A DNA stretch of 64,000 nucleotides from Legionella_C dresdenensis (GTDB lineage: Bacteria > Pseudomonadota > Gammaproteobacteria > Legionellales > Legionellaceae): the NCBI RefSeq assembly GCF_042649825.1, contig NZ_JBHSAB010000001.1:372001-436000 (forward strand). Reading direction: 5' to 3'. Numbering within the stretch: the first letter of the stretch is position 1; the number at the start of each line of letters is the position of its first letter. Below, in pieces: positions 56,328-64,000 of the stretch. The notes under the pieces were generated by a model that was not told the DNA's origin, did no database searches, and worked only from the letters and a program-made list of their open reading frames with translations. The position numbers were made by a program, and so were the translations under genes.

Positions 56328-58247
56328 ATGTTTAATCAATTTAATTTTTTCAACAACCTTTCTAATGAGCTCCTGCAGGAAATATATGCCCATATTCCAG
56401 CGTCAGAACTAGCCACAACCTGTCGCAGGATCAGTCTACGCCACTCAAGTGCGGCGACTATAGCTTTATTTAGAAGACGTGATAGCAATGCAGTTTATTA
56501 TCAATATAAATTACTAAGATATTGGTCTGCAAAACCGCCAGAATGGATTACACCGGATATCGCCCGCTGCCTGTATTTTTCATTGCAAAATCCGCGAGTG
56601 GATTTCAAACATCGAGTTACTGGCTTACTGCTAATCGCGCGCAGCCTTAACACTGAACAGGAAACCGCTAAAATTACCCTTGATGAATCCAGGCAAATAC
56701 TATGTTTGCTAATCGAGGGAGAGCTTGATTTATCATTTGTTAGCGATTCATTTAATGCGCTGTACATAGAGCGCTTATCGTCGCAGGTTATAGCTAAATA
56801 TACCAGCCTAACAATTAGCGAGATGGAAAGGCATCTGTATGGCAGTCTGCAATTGGCCTGTCTGATTCAGAAATATTATACCCCGGTACAAAAAAAAGAA
56901 ATAATCCAGCACATTATTATTGGCCTGACCCGAGAAACAGGATATACCCCCAATTTATTTTTGTTGTTCAAAGCAGTTATTGAATTTGCTTTGTCAGAAG
57001 AACCTGCCGATAAAAGCTCAGCGCTTATAGCCCAGGACATTATCAAACACATATTAAATTACGGTATTGTTGGTTATGTTGATCATTCATTACAAGTGAA
57101 AATACGGACCAAAACCCTCAAAAAACCCAACATAGCGGACGCTTTTTGTATCCCCAATTTGCTTACCACCGTCATGAATAATCTGAGTAATGCCAACAGT
57201 CAAATTTCTCTTACTGCATTTCTTTTTTTGTTAGTATTATTTGCGCGTTGTAATGAAGAACAAAGAACATTCATTATAAAAGAAATTATTCAGCACAAGA
57301 GCAAAATTAATCTCCCGCTGATTAACACCGTCAAATCTACCCCGCAAGCGGGATTAGTCATTGATGTCCTGATTAGGCAATTAATTCGAGCCAAAACCGG
57401 TTCGGAAATTTTTTCTGCCATTCACTACCTGGCCGAGCTATCGCATGATATAAACAATAACCAAAAAGAAAAAATCCAACGCTACTTGCGAAAGCTGATT
57501 GATTTAATTATTGCTGGCAATACGATTGATAATCAGGATACTTTTGATGTTATCTCCCAAGTCCATAAAATGGCAGCGCTTTATGATTGGAGCTCTGAAC
57601 CCCGATACTATAATTCAGTACTGAATAGCCTCGATTCCGGGCAACCTGAAAGAGCGATCCGATTATTAATTATTTCCAGCGCCAATATGGCAAATGAGAA
57701 AGCGAAGCAGGTGCTAACAAAAATTGAGCCCATGCTTAAAGGACCTGAGCTGACATTCACACTCTGCATGTTATTGAGCCAGCACACCCATGCGAAAATT
57801 AAAACCCGGATTTGTGAAGCAGTTTTAAAACATATTACTGATTTAAAACGTCTACCGAATAATATCGCTAACGCCATTGATTTCTTTTCGTGGTCTCAGA
57901 AGCGGAAGCTTATTGAACTAATCAGTAATAATCCACAGCTTACATCATCTGCTGTAAATCTGCTCTGTAAACTGCTTTCCGAACAACCTTGGGATATCCG
58001 AAAAACAGCAATTAAAGCTTTTCTGGAAAAACATAACGGCCATGATATTAGGCAGCAACGAGCCGTAACACTCCCCTTGCTTAAAGCAGGACTCATAAAC
58101 ATTACCGACATTCAGTCCGACCGCCTGCTTAATCCAGTGGAAAAAATTATTTTTGGCACAGATATCAAAGCGCTGGAAAATCAGGTGTTAAGGGCAATCG
58201 AAGCGGCAGAAACCGAACCAGAACCTTCCAAGCCCCGGGTTCCGTGA
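56328..58247 (+). CDS. F-box-like / HEAT-type repeat protein, candidate effector
   Basis: A 639-residue protein. Residues 8-45 look like an F-box (NFFNNLSNELLQEIYAHIPA, then LATTCRRI). The rest is a series of paired helices of HEAT/ARM type, for example around residues 330-420 and 520-590 (SAVNLLCKLLSEQPWDIRKT). No signal peptide. The ribosome binding site is poor. An F-box on a helical scaffold suggests recruitment of a host ubiquitin ligase in a secreted effector; the sequence shows only the domain layout. Confidence 0.7.
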   Translation: MFNQFNFFNNLSNELLQEIYAHIPASELATTCRRISLRHSSAATIALFRRRDSNAVYYQYKLLRYWSAKPPEWITPDIARCLYFSLQNPRVDFKHRVTGLLLIARSLNTEQETAKITLDESRQILCLLIEGELDLSFVSDSFNALYIERLSSQVIAKYTSLTISEMERHLYGSLQLACLIQKYYTPVQKKEIIQHIIIGLTRETGYTPNLFLLFKAVIEFALSEEPADKSSALIAQDIIKHILNYGIVGYVDHSLQVKIRTKTLKKPNIADAFCIPNLLTTVMNNLSNANSQISLTAFLFLLVLFARCNEEQRTFIIKEIIQHKSKINLPLINTVKSTPQAGLVIDVLIRQLIRAKTGSEIFSAIHYLAELSHDINNNQKEKIQRYLRKLIDLIIAGNTIDNQDTFDVISQVHKMAALYDWSSEPRYYNSVLNSLDSGQPERAIRLLIISSANMANEKAKQVLTKIEPMLKGPELTFTLCMLLSQHTHAKIKTRICEAVLKHITDLKRLPNNIANAIDFFSWSQKRKLIELISNNPQLTSSAVNLLCKLLSEQPWDIRKTAIKAFLEKHNGHDIRQQRAVTLPLLKAGLINITDIQSDRLLNPVEKIIFGTDIKALENQVLRAIEAAETEPEPSKPRVP

Positions 58248-58303
58248 GCGGATTTACGTGCTGAGGAGGGCTAGTTAGCCACTGCCATTAAGTTAAAGAT
58301 GTT

Positions 58304-58389
58304 GTCATTCCCGCGAAGGCGGGAATCCATTTCTCAAGTTGGCTCCTTACCTTGTTTGATGGATGGATCCCCGCCTTCGCGGGGATGAC
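58304..58389. repeat. Repeat family 3, third copy (86 bp), inverted
   Basis: The 86-base element in the opposite orientation to the other two copies. It fills the gap between the converging F-box-like gene and the secreted protein gene. Confidence 0.85.
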
Positions 58390-58404
58390 ACTTTACCTTT
58401 GGAG

Positions 58405-58968
58405 CTAGAACCAGGCTCTGCTCACCAATGCCGACTCAACACGGCCATCGGAAAAATGCTCCAACATACTCCATTCCGGTTTACAACGCTGTAACTCCCC
58501 CACTAACACAGATTGATTTTCACACTGATAATACGCCGGCAAGCCGCCAGCCTCGCTACCCGCATCAATCGCCTGGCATTTAATTCCGCTGGCCAACTCT
58601 ATGCCCCAGGGGTAAGTACGCGACATATCCAACGCCAAATGCTGACTGTTGTCTGCCGGCTTGCTCATATCAATCATGATACTTGCCCCAGACCAGGGTG
58701 ACGCCGGACAAATAGCCTGATCGCGGCGGCCGTAACGCTTGATAAAACAGGGATCGTAAACTCTGCCGTCAGCCACACAACGCCATGCATCCTCCCGTTT
58801 AATCCGCGTTGACTGTTGATAACATTCACCAGTAATTTTTTGATTAATCACTATCGCTTCCTGCTGCAATCCATCACCATACGGACGAAATAATCTGGTT
58901 TCTGTATCCATTGCATTTACAAAAAATGACCATATTAATATAAAAAATAATACAACGTGCCGCAGCAT
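58405..58968 (-). CDS. Small secreted cysteine-containing protein
   Basis: A 187-residue protein with a signal peptide (MLRHVVLFFILIWSFFVNA). The mature part has seven or eight cysteines in pairs, suggesting disulfides in the periplasm or outside. GGGGGAA precedes the ATG at 58968, so I reject the 21-residue longer form that would overlap the asnS leader. The function is unknown. It diverges from asnS. Confidence 0.65.
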   Translation of the reverse strand: MLRHVVLFFILIWSFFVNAMDTETRLFRPYGDGLQQEAIVINQKITGECYQQSTRIKREDAWRCVADGRVYDPCFIKRYGRRDQAICPASPWSGASIMIDMSKPADNSQHLALDMSRTYPWGIELASGIKCQAIDAGSEAGGLPAYYQCENQSVLVGELQRCKPEWSMLEHFSDGRVESALVSRAWF

Positions 58969-59032
58969 AGTTCCCCCAGTAGTTTTATCTGGTATATTAT
59001 TCGGCTTTCTCATGCCAGTTTCGGAGTACATA

Positions 59033-60436
59033 ATGACAGAAGTCTACACAGTAAAACAATGCCTGGATGGAGAAATCCCGGTTGACCAGACTGTAACAGT
59101 AAGAGGTTGGGTAAAAACCCGCCGTGACTCAAAAGCAGGTCTATCATTTGTTAGCCTGCATGATGGTTCATGCTTTCCCCCTATTCAGCTTGTAATCACT
59201 GATCAAGTGCCCAATTACGAACAAGACGTATTAAAACTGACCGCCGGCTGCGCGATAATCGCCACCGGTAAACTGGTTGCTTCCCAAGGAAAGGGTCAGG
59301 CATTTGAAATCCAGGCAGAAACCATCGAAGTTGCCGGCTGGGTTGAAAATCCGGACACCTATCCTATTCAGGCCAAACGCCACAGCCTCGAGTTTTTGCG
59401 TGAAGTCGCCCATTTAAGACCACGCACCAATACCATCAGTGCCGTGACCCGCATCCGCCACTGCCTGGCTCAGGCGGTACACCGCTTTTTCCATGAGCGC
59501 GGTTATTTCTGGGTTCATACCCCCATCATTACCGCCAGTGACTGCGAAGGCGCCGGTGAAATGTTCCGAATCAGCACGCTGGACTTAATGAACCTGCCTA
59601 AAACAGCCAATGGTCATGTCGATTTTAGCAAGGATTTTTTTGGCAAAGAAACATTCCTTACCGTTTCAGGACAGCTTAACGTTGAAGCCTACTGTCTGGC
59701 GATGTCCAAAGTCTACACTTTCGGCCCAACCTTCCGCGCTGAAAACTCAAATACCAGCCGGCATCTGGCAGAATTCTGGATGATTGAACCGGAAGTCGCG
59801 TTCGCAACCCTGCATGATATCGCCAAATTAAGCCAGGATATGCTGCGCTACTTATGCAAAGCAGTCCTTGACGAGCGTCAGGATGATATGGACTTCTTTA
59901 ACCAGTTCGTCTCACCCGGCTGTATTGAGCGTCTGGAAAATATTATTGCCTCGGAATTTGAAATGATGTCTTATACCGATGCCATCGGATTACTGGAAAA
60001 ATCAGGCAAGAAATTTGATTACCCCGTCAACTGGGGCCTTGATCTGCAATCAGAACATGAACGCTATCTCGCTGAAGAGCTCTGCAAAAAACCGGTGATC
60101 CTGACTGATTATCCCAAAGATATCAAAGGATTCTATATGCGCCTTAACGACGATGGCCGCACAGTAGCAGCCATGGACGTCCTTGCACCGGGTATTGGTG
60201 AAATTATCGGCGGCAGCCAGCGTGAAGAGCGGTTAGAGATTCTTGACCAGCGTATGGATGAGTGCAAACTGGATAAAGACGTTTATCAATGGTACCGGGA
60301 TCTGCGCCGATACGGCACTGTACCGCATGCCGGCTATGGTTTGGGATTTGAGCGGTTGGTTAGTTATGTTACCGGCGTGGGTAATGTGCGGGATGTTATT
60401 CCGTTCCCCCGTACGCCAGGGCATGCAGAGTTCTAA
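59033..60436 (+). CDS. asnS: Asparaginyl-tRNA synthetase
   Basis: A 467-residue class II synthetase. The OB-fold anticodon domain opens VRGWVKTRRDSKAGLSFVSL. Motif 2 is TFRAENSNTSRHLAEFWMIE and motif 3 is GYGLGFERLVSYVTG, with the usual C-terminus PFPRTPGHAEF. GGAG 7 bases before 59033 decides the start. It charges tRNA(Asn) directly. The C-terminal codons are followed by a hairpin (60439-60460). Confidence 0.95.
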   Translation: MTEVYTVKQCLDGEIPVDQTVTVRGWVKTRRDSKAGLSFVSLHDGSCFPPIQLVITDQVPNYEQDVLKLTAGCAIIATGKLVASQGKGQAFEIQAETIEVAGWVENPDTYPIQAKRHSLEFLREVAHLRPRTNTISAVTRIRHCLAQAVHRFFHERGYFWVHTPIITASDCEGAGEMFRISTLDLMNLPKTANGHVDFSKDFFGKETFLTVSGQLNVEAYCLAMSKVYTFGPTFRAENSNTSRHLAEFWMIEPEVAFATLHDIAKLSQDMLRYLCKAVLDERQDDMDFFNQFVSPGCIERLENIIASEFEMMSYTDAIGLLEKSGKKFDYPVNWGLDLQSEHERYLAEELCKKPVILTDYPKDIKGFYMRLNDDGRTVAAMDVLAPGIGEIIGGSQREERLEILDQRMDECKLDKDVYQWYRDLRRYGTVPHAGYGLGFERLVSYVTGVGNVRDVIPFPRTPGHAEF

Positions 60437-60438
60437 GC

Positions 60439-60460
60439 GGTTGGGTCAAACGACCCAACC
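60439..60460 (+). terminator. Hairpin after asnS (piece of repeat family 1)
   Basis: GGTTGGGTC and GACCCAACC pair around AAAC, identical to one end of repeat family 1. It begins 2 bases after the asnS stop. No long T-run follows. It probably terminates or protects the asnS message. Confidence 0.5.
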
Positions 60461-60580
60461 TGTTGTTCGCCAGAACTGGGCGCGTGTAAACTAAAAATAC
60501 AAACTTTTACACTGTTTTAATTCACATCTGCGTCATCATCTAATATCATATACAATTTATGTTTGCGTGGTGACTGCCTG

Positions 60581-61951
60581 ATGACCTTAACTCCTTTAAA
60601 TGCCATTTCGCCGATTGACGGGCGTTATTATAAAAAAACCAACTCACTCAGCCCTTATTTCAGTGAATTTGCGTTGACATACTATCGATTAATGGTGGAA
60701 ATCCGCTGGTTGGAATCATTAGCGGCTAATAAGGATATTAAGGAAATTCCAGCGTTTGATGCCGAATCAAAGAAATATCTGGCTGAGATTCTGGCTCAAT
60801 TCAATGAAGAAGAAGCACAAAAAGTCAAAGGATTTGAAAAACAGACTAACCATGATGTTAAAGCCATCGAATACTATCTGAAAGATAAACTCGAGAATCA
60901 TGCAACGCTTGGAAAATATTCAGGATTCATTCATTTTGCCTGCACATCAGAAGATATTAACAATCTGGCCTATGCCCTGATGATGAAAGAAGCCATTGCC
61001 CAGGTCATTCAGCCTGCCCTGGCTGAAATCTGCGGCGGCATTACCCTGCTGGGCAAGCAACATGGCGACGCAGCCATGCTGGCAAGAACCCATGGCCAGC
61101 CAGCTACGCCAACAACTATTGGTAAAGAGCTGGTTAATTTTGCAGCCCGGCTGAAACGCCCGCAGCAGCAATTGGCCGAAGTCCTGATTCCTGCCAAATG
61201 TAACGGCGCCGTTGGAAATTACAATGCTCATATTATCGCCTACCCGGAAGTGGACTGGCGTAAACATTGCGCCAATTTCGTCAGCTCGCTTGGGCTGTCA
61301 TTCAGCGCGTATACCACCCAGATTGAACCGCATGACGGAATAGCGGAAGTTTGCCATATCATGATGCGGATTAATAATATCCTGCTTGATTATACCCGTG
61401 ATATCTGGACCTATATTTCACTAAACTACTTCACGCAGAAAACCATAGCTGACGAAGTCGGTTCATCAACCATGCCGCACAAGGTCAATCCGATTGACTT
61501 TGAAAATGCCGAAGGCAATCTGGGACTGGCTGATGCCATGTTCGGCCACTTTGCCAGCAAACTGACCCAATCGCGGATGCAAAGAGATTTATCAGACTCA
61601 ACAGTCTTACGCAACCTGGGTGTTGCATTCGCCTATACCCTGATTGCCTATCAGGCCATCGCCAAAGGCAATGACAAACTGCAAATCAACAAAAAAGCGC
61701 TGATTAATGATCTAGATAACAATTGGGGTGTCCTTGCCGAAGCAATACAGACTGTTATGAGACGCTACCAGATTCCCAATGCCTACGAGCAATTGAAAGA
61801 TCTGACCCGTGGTCAGGGCATAGACAGCGATAATCTGAAAAAATTTATTAACACGCTTGCTATTCCAGAACAGGCGAAAGAAGCTTTGATTAACCTGACG
61901 CCGGAGAAATACACAGGACTTGCAGCACAACTGGTGAAGGCATTTTCATGA
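60581..61951 (+). CDS. purB: Adenylosuccinate lyase
   Basis: A 456-residue lyase of the fumarase/aspartase superfamily, with PIDGRYYKKT near the start, TSEDINNLAYAL, RTHGQPATPTT and the mobile catalytic loop signature SSTMPHKVNPIDFENAEGN. It acts twice in purine synthesis (SAICAR to AICAR, adenylosuccinate to AMP). I start at the ATG at 60581; an upstream TTG at 60563 is in frame but adds six residues without a ribosome binding site. It overlaps nadB by ATGA. Confidence 0.95.
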   Translation: MTLTPLNAISPIDGRYYKKTNSLSPYFSEFALTYYRLMVEIRWLESLAANKDIKEIPAFDAESKKYLAEILAQFNEEEAQKVKGFEKQTNHDVKAIEYYLKDKLENHATLGKYSGFIHFACTSEDINNLAYALMMKEAIAQVIQPALAEICGGITLLGKQHGDAAMLARTHGQPATPTTIGKELVNFAARLKRPQQQLAEVLIPAKCNGAVGNYNAHIIAYPEVDWRKHCANFVSSLGLSFSAYTTQIEPHDGIAEVCHIMMRINNILLDYTRDIWTYISLNYFTQKTIADEVGSSTMPHKVNPIDFENAEGNLGLADAMFGHFASKLTQSRMQRDLSDSTVLRNLGVAFAYTLIAYQAIAKGNDKLQINKKALINDLDNNWGVLAEAIQTVMRRYQIPNAYEQLKDLTRGQGIDSDNLKKFINTLAIPEQAKEALINLTPEKYTGLAAQLVKAFS

Positions 61952-63603
61952 GTACAGGCACAACATTTTCGCAGCAGGGCGCTGCCCGCGAATTTGATGT
62001 ATTGGTCATTGGCAACGGCCTGGCGGCCTTGCATTACTGTTTGCAGTTACTGCAGATACAGCCGGCTTTAAATATTGCCCTGCTCAGCAAAGCCGAAGTC
62101 AGTGAATGCAACAGCCGCTATGCTCAGGGCGGTATCGCCGCAGCCGTTACGGAAGAAGATTCAACCGACTCTCATATCCGTGATACCCTGGAGGCTGGAG
62201 ATGGACTGTGTTATCTACCGTCGGTAGAGCTCATTATCCATAAGGCGCCGCAAGCGATACAGGAGTTACTGGATTATTCCATCCAGTTTACCAAAAACAG
62301 TACCGGCCAATACGCTCTGGCTCAGGAAGGAGGCCATTCGCACCGCCGTATTTTCAATACTGGCGATCAAACCGGCCTGACCGTGACCCAGGCTTTACTG
62401 GCTGCTGCAAAAGCACACCCGAAAATTCATTTTTTTGAACATCATATCGCAGTTAACCTGATCACTCATTACAGCCCGCACCGGACTGATGAACAAGGCG
62501 AAGTACTGGGCGCTTACGTGCTGGATTGCCAGCAGAACCTGATTCATACCTTTATCGCGCGCTGCGTAATCCTGGCAACCGGCGGTGCTGGAAAAACCTA
62601 TCGTTATACTACCAATCCCATGGTTGCAACCGGTGATGGCGTTGCCATGGCTTATCGTGCCGGCGCACGGGTCGGCAATATGGAATTTTATCAATTTCAC
62701 CCTACCCTGCTGCATCATCACAGCCTGAATAATTTCCTTATCTCCGAAGCCGTCAGAGGTGAAGGCGCAATTTTGAAAAATGCTGAAACCGGCGAACGGT
62801 TTATGAAACGCTATGCTCCGGATCAAATGGAGTTGGCGACCCGTGATGTGGTAGCACGGGCAATATTCAGTGAAATTGAGCAAGGCCAGAAAGGGTTCGT
62901 CTACCTTGATATCACCCATCAACCGCGAGTCTTTTTACAAAAACGCTTTCCGCAGATTTTCAGTACGCTGATTTCGATTGGCATCGATATGAGCCAGGAT
63001 ATGATTCCCGTTGTTCCTGCTGCACACTATCAATGCGGCGGTGTTTTAACGGATGTCTATGGCCGTACTGATTTAAAAAGACTGTATGCTATTGGGGAAG
63101 TAGCCTTTACCGGCTTACACGGAGCTAACCGTCTGGCAAGCAATTCCCTGCTGGAAGCGATCGTGATGGCTGGCAATGCGGCGCGATGCTCGCAGCAGGA
63201 TTTACTCTCTCCGCTAAAACACGCCGATGATGTGGCAAACTGGAGCTCACCTGGCGAGATCAACGCCCGGCGTGCAAGCCAGATTAATGCCCACTGGCGC
63301 GGCCTGCGCGGCGAAATGACATCGTATGCCGGCATAGTACGGACTGAAGCGGGTCTGCAGGATCTGCTACAATTAATCAAGATCCGCAAAAAAATCATTG
63401 AGGAATATTACTGGAAACACTGTATTACTCGCGATTTTATTGAATTACGGAATATAATATTAAATGCCGAACTTATTGTCCGGGCAGCGCTTGCACGAAG
63501 GGAATCACGCGGCGGCCATTATCGTGAAGATTATCCGCACAAAGATGCTTGTGCTGAGGAAAGCATTGCACGGTTAATCTCACCTCAGAGTACATTTATT
63601 TAA
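61948..63603 (+). CDS. nadB: L-aspartate oxidase
   Basis: A 551-residue flavoprotein with the FAD loop VIGNGLAALHYCLQL, SRYAQGGIAAAV, the substrate region EGGHSHRRIFN, GGAGKTYRYTTNP and HGANRLASNSLLEAIVMA. It oxidises aspartate to iminoaspartate for quinolinate synthesis. It is coupled to purB and followed after 11 bases by nadA. Confidence 0.95.
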   Translation: MSTGTTFSQQGAAREFDVLVIGNGLAALHYCLQLLQIQPALNIALLSKAEVSECNSRYAQGGIAAAVTEEDSTDSHIRDTLEAGDGLCYLPSVELIIHKAPQAIQELLDYSIQFTKNSTGQYALAQEGGHSHRRIFNTGDQTGLTVTQALLAAAKAHPKIHFFEHHIAVNLITHYSPHRTDEQGEVLGAYVLDCQQNLIHTFIARCVILATGGAGKTYRYTTNPMVATGDGVAMAYRAGARVGNMEFYQFHPTLLHHHSLNNFLISEAVRGEGAILKNAETGERFMKRYAPDQMELATRDVVARAIFSEIEQGQKGFVYLDITHQPRVFLQKRFPQIFSTLISIGIDMSQDMIPVVPAAHYQCGGVLTDVYGRTDLKRLYAIGEVAFTGLHGANRLASNSLLEAIVMAGNAARCSQQDLLSPLKHADDVANWSSPGEINARRASQINAHWRGLRGEMTSYAGIVRTEAGLQDLLQLIKIRKKIIEEYYWKHCITRDFIELRNIILNAELIVRAALARRESRGGHYREDYPHKDACAEESIARLISPQSTFI

Positions 63604-63614
63604 GAGGCAATCCC

Positions 63615-64000
63615 ATGTTTAGCACACCCGGTATTTATCAGCCAGAAAAAACGCTTATGACCATTACCAATGACATGAGCATATGCCAAAGTGATTACCC
63701 GCTCGACTGGTATCAGGAAGAATTTATTCCCTATGCTGAAGAATACCAGGCGTTGCCCGATCGCAAGCTTACTACGGTGCTGGCCTGGATGAAGCCCTAT
63801 ATGGAAAAAGCGCAGGCTCATTTTGGCAATCAATTATTATTGCTGGCCCATTATTATATGGGTGGCGATATAGTCCGGCTGGTTGAGCAATTTGGCGGTC
63901 AGATTGGCGACTCCTATCAACTGGCGTTAATGGCTGCCAATAATCCGCAAAAATCAGTAATTATTGAATCCGCTGTGCATTTTATGGCTGAATCAATCAG
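63615..64000 (+). CDS. nadA: Quinolinate synthase, N-terminal part
   Basis: The frame from the ATG at 63615 is open to the window edge (128 codons seen). LLAHYYMGGDIVRLVEQFGG, GDSYQLALMAA and SAVHFMAESI are the first conserved blocks of NadA. NadA condenses iminoaspartate with dihydroxyacetone phosphate using a 4Fe-4S cluster whose cysteines must lie beyond the edge. AGAGG lies 7 bases before the ATG. The first 65 or so residues before the conserved block are longer than in E. coli NadA. Confidence 0.9.
   Translation, partial: MFSTPGIYQPEKTLMTITNDMSICQSDYPLDWYQEEFIPYAEEYQALPDRKLTTVLAWMKPYMEKAQAHFGNQLLLLAHYYMGGDIVRLVEQFGGQIGDSYQLALMAANNPQKSVIIESAVHFMAESI

Noticed and set aside
34606..58389. 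Possible CRISPR array from repeated sequences
   Set aside because: Repeats are scattered one per gap, of three unrelated types, with no regular spacers and no cas genes.
1..64000. tRNA, rRNA and riboswitches
   Set aside because: I looked for tRNA T-arm patterns and well-known riboswitch cores and saw none that folded; I could not run a covariance search.

Overview
The window looks like chromosome of a gammaproteobacterium close to the Legionella/Coxiella group (order Legionellales). The base composition is moderately AT-rich. Housekeeping genes (gatCAB, asnS, purB, nadB-nadA, nadE, rpe, slt), flagellar genes flgA-flgM-flgN and a legiolysin-type tyrosine degradation operon alternate with long genes that look like effectors of an intracellular bacterium: ankyrin and F-box-like proteins, and a 2920-residue fusion of a Ulp1-type cysteine protease with a SecA-like motor. 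The taxon is an inference from gene content. I saw no rRNA, tRNA, CRISPR array or intact transposase.

Layout. 0.1-4.6 kb is a minus-strand operon: glycerol-3-phosphate-type ABC permeases and ATPase (ugpA, ugpE, ugpC), a DUF1189 membrane protein and an alpha/beta hydrolase. 4.7-9.2 kb holds a quinone oxidoreductase (+), a ClC antiporter (-) and a fused TrpE-TrpG (-), with a hairpin array between the first two. 9.5-11.7 kb has an orphan gene and an FAD/NAD(P)-binding protein. 11.75-13.99 kb is the strangest non-coding part. Two copies of a segment each carry three perfect DnaA boxes, and around them lie a decayed copy of the FAD gene, a fragment of gatC and an ORF with no normal start codon. 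It resembles a replication origin, and genes tend to point away from it on both sides.

14.0-16.6 kb is an F-box-like/ankyrin protein, followed by gatCAB, an L,D-transpeptidase, a cytochrome c, flgA-flgM-flgN (with a textbook sigma-28 promoter before flgM), a SWIM/SNF2 helicase, nadE, an unknown 613-residue protein with internal repeats, two outer-membrane beta-barrels, rpe and slt. 34.7-47.3 kb is an effector-like block: a lipase-like hydrolase, the giant protease/SecA-like protein with a small coupled partner, and an ankyrin protein coupled to ugpB. 47.3-50.0 kb has ugpB, a glycerophosphodiester phosphodiesterase and an exported protein, so the ugp system is split over two loci about 43 kb apart. 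50.4-54.8 kb is an amino-acid dehydrogenase, O-methyltransferase, hpd, fah and maiA operon. 55.2-58.2 kb holds two more effector-like genes. The window ends with asnS, purB, nadB and the start of nadA.

Intergenic gaps are full of short palindromic repeats. At least three families are present in three or more copies (86 bp, about 100 bp and about 268 bp), all with inverted ends and no transposase, as expected for MITE-like elements.
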